Shown here: positions 57,050-64,000 of the stretch, in pieces
Position numbering within the stretch: the stretch's first letter is position 1
How the letters are laid out: each line of letters begins with the position of its first letter
Made by a program: the position numbers and the translations under genes
Notes under the pieces: generated by a model
What the model was told of the DNA's origin: nothing
Databases searched by the model: none
The model's input: the letters and a program-made list of their open reading frames with translations, nothing else
NCBI RefSeq assembly: GCF_006438785.1
Contig: NZ_RCZB01000001.1
Coordinates: 1,189,912 to 1,253,911, forward strand
Reading direction: 5' to 3'
From: Rhodanobacter glycinis
GTDB taxonomy: Bacteria; Pseudomonadota; Gammaproteobacteria; Xanthomonadales; Rhodanobacteraceae
Length of the DNA stretch: 64,000 bases

Positions 57050-57601
57050 ATGATGTGGAGACAGCTGTTACGTGGCGTCATGATGGCAGGCGTTCTTGCT
57101 TGCTCATCCTTGAACGCAGGAGCCGCGTCGCCTCGCGACGGCTCACATGACTTCGACTTTGTTCGCGGGGCTTGGCATACCCATGTCACGCAAGTGCTCG
57201 ACCCGTTCGATGGCGGGACCCACACGGTGACCATGGACGGTACCAAGACAGTGCGGCCGATTTGGGGTGGCCGCGCGTGGCTTGAGGAAATCGAGGCCGA
57301 CGGCCCAAGTGGACATTGGGAAGGCGCCTCGCTGTTCGTCTACAACTCAAAAGCCGGGCAATGGAGCCAGACTTACATCGACAGCGCTTCGGGAGAGATT
57401 GAGGCCCCGACCATCGGAGGCTTCAAAGACGGCCGGGGCGAGCTGTTCGGCACGACTGTTTATAAAGGTCGCACGGTACTGGTACGCGGAGTTTGGTCAG
57501 ACATCAGGACCGACTCTGATCGCTATGAGATTTCTTACTCCCGCGACGGCGGCCTGACATGGGCAACCGCGTTCAAAGCCTATTTGACACGGCTCAAGTG
57601 A
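57050..57601 (+). CDS. Secreted DUF1579-like protein, copy B
   Basis: The 183-residue paralogue has a signal peptide ending near LNAGAA and then DGSHDFDFVRGAWHTHVTQ, IGGFKDGRGELFG and RDGGLTWATAF. It is more diverged than copies A and C and lies on the opposite strand. ATG 57050 is used because GGAG lies six bases before it; GTG 57038 would add four residues. Confidence 0.82.
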   Translation: MMWRQLLRGVMMAGVLACSSLNAGAASPRDGSHDFDFVRGAWHTHVTQVLDPFDGGTHTVTMDGTKTVRPIWGGRAWLEEIEADGPSGHWEGASLFVYNSKAGQWSQTYIDSASGEIEAPTIGGFKDGRGELFGTTVYKGRTVLVRGVWSDIRTDSDRYEISYSRDGGLTWATAFKAYLTRLK

Positions 57602-57993
57602 TCGCATCCGGGCTCCCGCTCAGGCGACGCGGGAACCGCTGCTCTCTGAGGAGATTGATCGGGAGCCGTGCAGATGAACCGGTCGGTGTGGCCGCGAATC
57701 GACCTGTCAAACACGGTGACAGTGTGCGGGTCGGCGGGATTGGTCAGGATCGCACTCTCGCTTCCGAACTTGAATCCTGCTGCTTCGACTTCGCGGCATA
57801 CTACCGAAGGCTCAATGCGGTGCAAGGTGTCGGTCACGCCCGCAGGCGAGTGCCTGGTGGCGATGTGGTCGAGCACGATTTGAACCCCACCCGGCTTGAG
57901 TGCCGTACACATCGCCTTTTCGCATGTCGCAAACTCCTCGAATGCGCCTGCCAAGCGGCGCGACATGTGAACCAGAAAATAGATTTCGATCCG
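57580..57993 (-). pseudogene. Class I methyltransferase fragment
   Basis: The minus-strand frame reads ALKPGGVQIVLDHI, then DTLHRIEPSVVCREVEAAGF and NPADPHTVTVFDRSIRGHTD. These match the C-terminal half of a periplasmic-type SAM methyltransferase family. The SAM-binding N-terminal half is absent, an in-frame TGA lies at about 57996, and its end overlaps copy B. It is a broken gene, possibly left by the event that placed the paralogues here. Confidence 0.6.
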
Positions 57994-58024
57994 TCAGGAT
58001 CCTGTTCGACATGCGCGCTGAAGC

Positions 58025-58639
58025 TCAGCCCGCATGACTGGCTTCACCCTTGATCCGTGTGTCCGTCGCAATCCAGTTCACCTCCCAGGTCTTGCCCCCA
58101 TCCGCGGAGAAGGCCTGTTCGAATCGGTACACGTCGGCCGTGACCTTCGAGATGACGAATCGAACCAGGATGTCGCGGCCGTCCAGTGTTTCCTTGTCGT
58201 AAAACTCGCCACGTCCGTTCTTGAACCCGCCGACCGTGGGCACGCCCAATCCACCGCCCCTGCTGCTGGCAACGTTGAGGCTCCACTGGCGCGACGCGGG
58301 GTCGTACAGGCGCAGGGACAGCAGTTCGATATGGCCTGCCCGACCATCCACTTCGAGCTCGACCAGGTTGGCGCGGCCGTTCCAGATCTTGCGGATGACG
58401 CTGGTGCCGTCGTACTCGAGCCAGACGGTGGAACCGGTCAAGGGGTGCTGGAGGCGTGAGACGTGGGTTTTCCAGTTGCCGATCTCGAAATCGAAATCGT
58501 GTTGCCCATCTCGATTCGCAGGGCTGCGACTTGTTGCCGGTGCAGCGGCTGGCTGGCTGGCGAATCCCTGCAGCGGCAGCGTACCGGCGACCAGGATCGA
58601 GGCCACCAGGCCGGCACGAATGGATCTGAATGCATTCAT
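58025..58639 (-). CDS. Secreted DUF1579-like protein, copy C
   Basis: The 204-residue protein has a signal peptide (about 1-28, GFASQPAAA), a Pro/Ala spacer, then the same pattern as copy A: RDGQHDFDFEIGNWKTHVSR, VWLEYDGTSVIRKIWNGRA and FKNGRGEFYD. It ends 11 bases after the outer-membrane barrel gene, so both may share a transcript. A and C clearly come from a recent duplication. Function is unknown. Confidence 0.83.
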   Translation of the reverse strand: MNAFRSIRAGLVASILVAGTLPLQGFASQPAAAPATSRSPANRDGQHDFDFEIGNWKTHVSRLQHPLTGSTVWLEYDGTSVIRKIWNGRANLVELEVDGRAGHIELLSLRLYDPASRQWSLNVASSRGGGLGVPTVGGFKNGRGEFYDKETLDGRDILVRFVISKVTADVYRFEQAFSADGGKTWEVNWIATDTRIKGEASHAG

Positions 58640-58649
58640 CGCAATTCCC

Positions 58650-59678
58650 TCAGTAGACGACGTTGAGCGCCACGGCCGGCGTGACCGTGGTCGCCGTGTT
58701 GTGACCCCCGGTGATCACCCGAACGCCAAAAATCGCACCGACGTTCGCGTTCCAGCTGTACTCCACCGCCGGTGCAAAACCGAACGCCTTGCTGGGGCCA
58801 GAGTCCAGGTGGATTCTCGGTGGAGGGGGCACGCTGCTCGAATCCAGCCCCTGCACGTAGCCGGTCACCGAAGTAGTACGGCTGTGGCTGTAGGTCAGGT
58901 CGAGCGCCAGCACCCAGCTGCGCGTCAGGCTGTATTCCCAGGCCAGGTCGGCAAAGAAGGAACTTCCGGGCCTGGCCGTTCCGCGAAATCCCGGACCGGT
59001 TCCGTAGACACTGACGTCGGCAACATTCGCGTGGCTGGAAAACGCCTGCGACACATCGAAGCGCACGCGCAGGATGCGGCCGTTCGCCAACCAGAAGTAG
59101 GTCTGGGTGTTGACCTGCAACGTGGTTACATGGGCGCCGCTGCCGAGCCCATCGGCCGGCCGGTCGCCGAGTCGATCGTATTTCCCGGTGGGAAAGGTTT
59201 CCTGCACCTCGAAGGAAACCGTCGGCATCAAGCTGCCTTCATGAAACTGCGTGAGCTGGTACTGCGCGAGAAAGGTGAAATCGCCCAGCCCCACGTGCGA
59301 GCTGTGCGGGCCGCCGCTCATCGTGTTGTAGCCGAACACCGGAATCACCCCGACCGTGAGTCGATTGGCGAGGCCATAGAGCACGTACGTGCGCGAACCG
59401 TAGCTATGCGAATGCGCGCTGGAGATGTCGTACAGATACGGCTCGACCAGGACATGTCCCGGCGGCAACGTTCCTGCCGAATTCGCCAGCAGGGGGCCAG
59501 TCCACCAGGCATCGTCCAGCGATTGGTTGTCCGCGGATGCCGTCGCCGACGCGCTCAACGGGGCGGCCGCGACGGCTTGGGCGAGTGCCGGAACAGGGTT
59601 CAGAAAACTTCCCGCCGTGCACATCAGCAGGGCGCAGATCACCCGTCGAAACGGGACCATCTTCGGGACTGACCGCAT
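58650..59678 (-). CDS. Outer-membrane beta-barrel protein
   Basis: The 342-residue protein has a signal peptide (about 8-35, ICALLMCTAGSFLNPVPALA) and alternating hydrophobic strands, with GLGDFTFLAQYQL and an aromatic C-terminal strand (ALNVVY). It resembles the phenol-degradation meta-pathway (MetA) type transporters. ATG 59678 (MRSVPKM) is used; ATG 59729 is possible. It is divergent from MocR copy 3 (114 bases), so that regulator may control it. Confidence 0.75.
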   Translation of the reverse strand: MRSVPKMVPFRRVICALLMCTAGSFLNPVPALAQAVAAAPLSASATASADNQSLDDAWWTGPLLANSAGTLPPGHVLVEPYLYDISSAHSHSYGSRTYVLYGLANRLTVGVIPVFGYNTMSGGPHSSHVGLGDFTFLAQYQLTQFHEGSLMPTVSFEVQETFPTGKYDRLGDRPADGLGSGAHVTTLQVNTQTYFWLANGRILRVRFDVSQAFSSHANVADVSVYGTGPGFRGTARPGSSFFADLAWEYSLTRSWVLALDLTYSHSRTTSVTGYVQGLDSSSVPPPPRIHLDSGPSKAFGFAPAVEYSWNANVGAIFGVRVITGGHNTATTVTPAVALNVVY

Positions 59679-59743
59679 CACTCGTTTTTCCTGCGCATCA
59701 CATGGGATGAGCGAGAAGCTAAGCTGCATAGTGGTCTACTTAA

Positions 59744-59783
59744 ATATCCACTTTGACGAGATACGATATAGCCACTTTGCGAG
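59744..59783. promoter_or_regulatory. Direct repeats in the MocR copy 3 / barrel intergenic region
   Basis: ATATCCACTTTGACGAG (59744-59760) and ATAGCCACTTTGCGAG (59768-59783) are direct repeats 24 bases apart, start to start. A third, inverted, partial copy (CATAGTGG near 59727) lies beside them. Direct repeats near the promoter are typical of MocR targets, so this is a candidate operator for autoregulation. Confidence 0.65.
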
Positions 59784-59791
59784 GTACCAAG

Positions 59792-61273
59792 ATGCAACGC
59801 ATCTCCGCCAGTTTCCTGCCGCCAATCCCGCTCGACACCGACAGCGGGACACCAATGCATCGCCAACTGTCCGACTGGTTCCGGCACGCGATCGTCGACG
59901 GCCAGTTGCGGCCGGGCCAGCGCGTGCCATCAAGCAGAAGTCTTGCCGGCGAGCTGAAGATTTCCCGAATACCGGTTCTGGGCGCGTATGAACAGCTGTA
60001 CGCCGAAGGCTATCTGGAAACTTTCGTAGGCGCCGGTACGTGCGTCGCCCGATCGATCCCCGAAGAGACAGTGCAGCCGGCGAACATGAAGTCGCGACAT
60101 GCACCGCTGCAGATCCCCGAGCACAGGGTTGCGCGCAGGATCTCGCAGCGGGCGGCGTTGATGCGCGAGCCGGCACAGTCATGGTTGGACAGCCAGGGTG
60201 CCTTTCGAATCGGTCTGCCTGCACTCGAGCACTTCCCGACGGGTGCGTGGTCGAAGCTGGTCAACCGGCATGCGCGAAAGCCGTCCATCGACATGATGGT
60301 CTACGGCGATCCGATGGGACACCCGCCATTGCGCGAAGCGATCGCGGAGTACCTGAATACCGTGCGCGCCGTGCGCTGCGATGCCTCGCAGATCCTGATG
60401 ACAACCGGATCGCAACAGGGCTTGCAGATTTGCGCGCATGTGCTGCTGGATCCCGGGGAACGCGCATGGGTGGAGGAGCCGGGCTACCCCGGCGCGCGTC
60501 AGGCGCTGATGACCGTGGGCGCCAAACTCATTCCGGTGCCCGTCGATCACGAAGGCCTCAACGTGGCCGAAGGCATTCGCCGTGGCCGCAGCGCACGCGC
60601 CGTCTATGTCACGCCGTCACACCAGTTTCCGTTGGGCACAGCCATGAGTGCGGCGCGACGCATGCAGCTGCTGAACTGGGCGATGCGCAGCGGGGCCTGG
60701 ATCATCGAGGACGACTACGACAGCGAGTTCCGTTTCGGCGGCGGCCCGATCGCCTCGCTGCAGGGGCTGGACGCTGATGGCAGGGTCATCTATGTCGGCA
60801 CCTTCAGCAAGGTCGTGTTTCCGGCGCTACGCCTCGGTTACGTGGTGGTGCCGAAGGATCTGGTACCCGCCTTCTTCGATGCACGCAACGCGGTCGACAC
60901 GTTTTCTTCCACGCTGTACCAGGCCGTCATGAACGACTTCATCCGCGAGGGACATTTTGCGCGTCACATCCGCCGCATGCGGATGCTCTATCTCGAACGG
61001 CGAACGGCGCTGCTGGAAGCGATCCACAAGTGCATGGGAGACCGGCTTGAAGTCGTCGGCGCGGAGGCCGGCATGCAGCTGACGGCGTTGCTGCCGCCCG
61101 GCGTTGACGACGTGGCGGTATCGATAAAGGCGGGCCATCACGGCGTTTCAGCCAGGCCGTTGTCCCTTTGCTATGCAAACCCGCCAGGCAGGGGCGGTCT
61201 GATCCTCGGCTACAGCGGCGCCAGTGTGCGCGAGATCCAGGACGGTGTGCGCAAGCTCAGGATGTGTATCTGA
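59792..61273 (+). CDS. MocR-family regulator, copy 3
   Basis: The 493-residue protein has a GntR domain (about 20-90, QLRPGQRVPSSRSLAGELKISR) and a PLP domain with IIEDDYDSEFRFGG and VGTFSKVVFPALRLGY. It differs more from copies 1 and 2 than they do from each other. ATG 59792 has GAGG seven bases upstream. It is divergent from the barrel gene and likely controls it and the linked copy C. Confidence 0.9.
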   Translation: MQRISASFLPPIPLDTDSGTPMHRQLSDWFRHAIVDGQLRPGQRVPSSRSLAGELKISRIPVLGAYEQLYAEGYLETFVGAGTCVARSIPEETVQPANMKSRHAPLQIPEHRVARRISQRAALMREPAQSWLDSQGAFRIGLPALEHFPTGAWSKLVNRHARKPSIDMMVYGDPMGHPPLREAIAEYLNTVRAVRCDASQILMTTGSQQGLQICAHVLLDPGERAWVEEPGYPGARQALMTVGAKLIPVPVDHEGLNVAEGIRRGRSARAVYVTPSHQFPLGTAMSAARRMQLLNWAMRSGAWIIEDDYDSEFRFGGGPIASLQGLDADGRVIYVGTFSKVVFPALRLGYVVVPKDLVPAFFDARNAVDTFSSTLYQAVMNDFIREGHFARHIRRMRMLYLERRTALLEAIHKCMGDRLEVVGAEAGMQLTALLPPGVDDVAVSIKAGHHGVSARPLSLCYANPPGRGGLILGYSGASVREIQDGVRKLRMCI

Positions 61274-61331
61274 GATAGCCGAATCGCAGCCTGCGCAAAG
61301 CCTGTTGCGCGGCCCGTGCAAGCAACACGTC

Positions 61332-61793
61332 TTACAGAAATTTCCGGTACACGATGAACCCCGACTTCCCGGCCAGCTTGTCGTAGAGCTGCATGGCTAC
61401 CGTATTCGTCTCGTGGGTTTGCCAGTAGACGCGCGGAGAACCGGCCTGCCGCGCGCACTCGTATACCGCGTTGATCAGTGCGCGGCCAACTCCCATGCCT
61501 CTGGCTGCCTCGACCGTAAACAGATCCTGCATATAGCAGCTCGGCCCGAGCTGGATGGTGCTGCGGTGATAGAGGAAGTGCGCCAGCCCGAGCAGATTGC
61601 CGTCGTGCTCGGCCACGATTGCGTGCATCGGTTCGTCGACGTCGAAGAACCGGGACCAGGTCGTCTGGATGATTTCATCCGGCAGCGCGGTCGGTCCGCT
61701 GCGGCCGTAGAAGGCGTTGTAGCCGTCCCAGAGCAGCCTCCATGAAGGAAAGTCTGCCCTCTGCACCGGGCGGATCACGACGGGCTGGTTCAT
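61332..61793 (-). CDS. GNAT-family acetyltransferase
   Basis: The 153-residue protein has the acetyl-CoA loop LFTVEAARGMGVGRALINAV and ends with the GKSGFIVYRKFL typical of GNAT enzymes. The acceptor is unknown. ATG 61793 has AGGA eight bases upstream. It lies 50 bases after the ABC gene on the same strand. Confidence 0.88.
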   Translation of the reverse strand: MNQPVVIRPVQRADFPSWRLLWDGYNAFYGRSGPTALPDEIIQTTWSRFFDVDEPMHAIVAEHDGNLLGLAHFLYHRSTIQLGPSCYMQDLFTVEAARGMGVGRALINAVYECARQAGSPRVYWQTHETNTVAMQLYDKLAGKSGFIVYRKFL

Positions 61794-61843
61794 GCGATTG
61801 TCCTGGGATTTTCCATGGTCATTGCTCAGCGACGGTCGCGATC

Positions 61844-63718
61844 TCATGCCGCCGCGTCTTCCGCCGCCACGAAGCCACCGGTCTGCCGCTTCCACAAGCG
61901 CGCATACAGGCCCTCTTGCGCGATCAGTTCGGCGTGCGTGCCAGTTTCCACGATATGGCCCTTGTCCAGCACCACCAGTCGGTCCATTCGGGCGATGGTG
62001 GACAGGCGGTGCGCGATCGCGATCACGGTCTTGCCTTGCATCAGGATGTCGAGGCTGTCCTGGATCGCCGCTTCGGCTTCGGAGTCGAGTGCGGAAGTGG
62101 CTTCGTCGAGCACAAGGATCGGTGCGTCTTTCAGCAGCACGCGGGCGATCGCGATGCGTTGGCGCTGGCCTCCACTGAGCTTCACGCCGCGCTCGCCGAC
62201 CAGCGCCTCGTAGCCGATGCGGCCTTCGCCGTCGACCAGTTGTGGAATGAATTCGTCGGCGCGCGCCTTGCGCACGGCCTCGAGAATCTGCGCCTCGCTG
62301 GCGTCCGGACGGCCGTATAGAAGATTGTCGCGGATTGAACGATGCAGCAGCGAGGTGTCCTGAGTCACCACGCCGATCTGCGAGCGCAGGCTCTCCTGCG
62401 TAACTTGTGCGATGTCCTGGCCGTCGATCAGGATGCGCCCGTCTTCGAGGTCGTACAGCCGCAGCAGCACGTTGACCAGGGTGGACTTGCCGGCGCCGGA
62501 CGGGCCGACCACACCGATCTTCTCGCCCGCGCGCACGGCCAGGTCAAGCCCGGCGATCACCCCGCCCTGCTTGCCGTAATGGAAATGAATGTGCTCGAAG
62601 CGCACCGCGCCGTTGGTCACTTCCAGCGGCATCGCGCCTTCATGATCCTGCACCGCGCGCGGTTGCGAGATCGTGGTGATGCCGTCCTGCACGGTGCCGA
62701 CGTCCTCGAAGATGCCGTTGACCACCCACATGATCCAGCCGGACATGTTGTTGATGCGGATCACCAGTCCGGTCGACAGCGCAATCGCGCCGACCGTCAC
62801 CCGGCCCTCGCTCCACAGCCACAGTGCCAGCGCCGAGGTGCCGACGATCAGGAAGCCGTTGAGCGTGGTGATGCTGGCGTCCATCGCGGTGGTGACGCGA
62901 GTCATCCAGCGCAGCTTGTCGGTCTGCTCGGCCATTGCGTCGGCCACGTAGGCTTCTTCGCGATGGGTATGCGCAAACAGTTTCAGGGTCAGCACATTGC
63001 TGTAGCCGTCAACGATGCGGCCCATCAGCTTCGAGCGCGCCTCCGAAGCCTTCCACGAACGCTGCTTGATGCGCGGAATGAAGAACGCCAACAGGCCGAC
63101 ATACGCGAACACCCACACGACCAGCGGCGCCGCCAGCCAGAAATCCGCCTTGGCAAACAGCACGATCGCGCTGCCGGTGTAGATGGTGACGTACCAGATC
63201 GCATCGACAATCTGTACCGCCGAGGCGCGCAGCGAACCGCCAGTCTGCATGATGCGGTTGGCGATGCGCCCGGCGTAGTCGTTCTGGAAGAAGCCCAGAC
63301 TCTGACGGATCACGTAGCGATGGTTCTGCCAGCGGATGCGGTTGGTCAGGCTGGGCACGATCGCCTGGTTCACCAGCAGATCGTGCAGGCTGCCCAGCAC
63401 CGGTCGTGCGATCAACGCCACGAAACCCATCCACAGCAGGGTGCGCCCGTGCTCGTGGAAGAACGCCGCACCTGGCGCGCCCTTGGCCATGTCGACGATG
63501 CTGCCGATGAAGCCGAACAGCGACACCTCGACGATCGCCACCGCAAAACCCACCACGATCGCCGCGGCAAACACCGGCCACACCTGGCGCAGGTAGAACG
63601 CGTAGAAGCGCCACACCGACTGCGGCGGCATGCTGTCGACCGGTTCCTTGAACGCGTCGATGAGGGATTCGAACCAGCGGAAGATCATCAGGTGTTCCGG
63701 GCTTGCGTGTGTCGTCAT
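61844..63718 (-). CDS. ABC exporter, fused permease-ATPase
   Basis: The 624-residue half-transporter has six membrane helices (within about 40-340) and a nucleotide-binding domain with Walker A GPSGAGKST, signature LSGGQRQ, Walker B ILVLDEATSALD and the H-loop IAHRLST. It resembles MsbA-type exporters of lipids, peptides or drugs; the substrate is unknown. It works as a homodimer. ATG 63718 is used, and the upstream open frame is not needed. Confidence 0.92.
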   Translation of the reverse strand: MTTHASPEHLMIFRWFESLIDAFKEPVDSMPPQSVWRFYAFYLRQVWPVFAAAIVVGFAVAIVEVSLFGFIGSIVDMAKGAPGAAFFHEHGRTLLWMGFVALIARPVLGSLHDLLVNQAIVPSLTNRIRWQNHRYVIRQSLGFFQNDYAGRIANRIMQTGGSLRASAVQIVDAIWYVTIYTGSAIVLFAKADFWLAAPLVVWVFAYVGLLAFFIPRIKQRSWKASEARSKLMGRIVDGYSNVLTLKLFAHTHREEAYVADAMAEQTDKLRWMTRVTTAMDASITTLNGFLIVGTSALALWLWSEGRVTVGAIALSTGLVIRINNMSGWIMWVVNGIFEDVGTVQDGITTISQPRAVQDHEGAMPLEVTNGAVRFEHIHFHYGKQGGVIAGLDLAVRAGEKIGVVGPSGAGKSTLVNVLLRLYDLEDGRILIDGQDIAQVTQESLRSQIGVVTQDTSLLHRSIRDNLLYGRPDASEAQILEAVRKARADEFIPQLVDGEGRIGYEALVGERGVKLSGGQRQRIAIARVLLKDAPILVLDEATSALDSEAEAAIQDSLDILMQGKTVIAIAHRLSTIARMDRLVVLDKGHIVETGTHAELIAQEGLYARLWKRQTGGFVAAEDAAA

Positions 63719-63751
63719 TGTGCTTGAAGCCCGACCGGAGCGCTGTGACAA

Positions 63752-63985
63752 TTTTGGGAATTCTTCTCCGTAGCGCACGCCTGCATGCGCGCCTCGCCGC
63801 TGCCGAAGCGTTACGGCTGGGGACTGTATTTCAACGCCGAGGGCAAGGTGGCGCTGTGCACGGTCGAGTCGCCCGCGTACAAGCGCTTCGCCGGCAATCC
63901 CTCGCTGATGCAACGATTCGCCATGCGCAGCAAGCGCGCCTGTACCTGCCAGGCAATGTACGGGAAGTGCGGGGCCAAAATCTGA
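63752..63985 (+). pseudogene. 5'-truncated DUF6157 gene
   Basis: The frame reads ACMRASPLPKRYGWGLYF and AMRSKRA, matching the C-terminal half of DUF6157. An in-frame TGA at 63746-63748 closes the frame only a few codons upstream and no start codon lies between it and the ATG at 63785. The N-terminal half would have to overlap the ABC gene start, so it is missing. The tail after AMRSKRA (with CTCQAMYGKC) runs into unrelated sequence. Confidence 0.65.
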
Positions 63986-64000
63986 ACGCCAGCCGCGGAG

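Overview
The window looks like chromosomal DNA of a high-GC gammaproteobacterium of the order Xanthomonadales, probably a Rhodanobacter/Dyella-like member of the Rhodanobacteraceae. The basis is gene order (maf / yceD-rpmF-fabHDG-acpP-fabF-pabB-pabC-mltG-tmk-holB with a nearby pilZ), a PIAGT-type PabB as known from Stenotrophomonas, Kdo kinase next to a heptosyltransferase, and folC-SPOR-cvpA-purF. This is inferred from content; no rRNA is present. No plasmid, phage, integrase, intact insertion sequence or CRISPR array was seen.

Region 1 (1-17.2 kb) is housekeeping and mostly on the minus strand. It holds the start of the nuo operon (nuoA, nuoB cut by the window edge), a pilZ-like gene, a GAF-GAF-PAS-GGDEF-EAL protein, a PIG-L deacetylase, holB, tmk, mltG, pabC, pabB and the fatty acid synthesis cluster fabF-acpP-fabG-fabD-fabH, then rpmF and yceD. 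Many neighbours overlap by 1-4 bases, so translational coupling is likely. plsX is absent from its usual place between rpmF and fabH.

Region 2 (16-21.8 kb, plus strand) has a small membrane protein, a Maf pyrophosphatase, the moxR-DUF58-transglutaminase operon and an Slp lipoprotein, closed by a perfect 19-bp bidirectional terminator. Region 3 (21.8-38 kb) has HIT, recR, ybaB, dnaX, 4.5S RNA, tRNA-Ser(GGA), an MBL hydrolase, kdkA, a heptosyltransferase, a DUF6165 gene, an oversized aromatic amino acid lyase, hisS, tRNA-Pro(CGG), a DUF455 ferritin-like protein, purF, cvpA, a double-SPOR protein, folC and two very small membrane proteins.

Region 4 (38-46.6 kb) handles metals and signalling. 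It has a CueR-like regulator, probably with a leaderless mRNA, coupled to a copper P-type ATPase with YHS-type N-terminal metal domains. It also has a three-gene set: a soluble PAS histidine kinase, a single-domain receiver, and a REC-PAS-PAS-GAF-EAL protein with a ruined GGDEF motif.

Region 5 (46.6-64 kb) is accessory. It has three MocR-type regulators, an AraC, an HxlR with two clear palindromic operators, an atypical MBL protein, a cupin, a Tat-exported DUF1501 protein, a LysE exporter, three paralogous small secreted proteins, an outer-membrane barrel protein, a GNAT and an ABC exporter. Gene debris lies among these: a HIT fragment, a methyltransferase fragment and a 5'-truncated DUF6157 gene. 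The likely theme is many small regulator-target pairs gained and lost by local duplication and transfer. All family names come from reading the translations; no database search was run.
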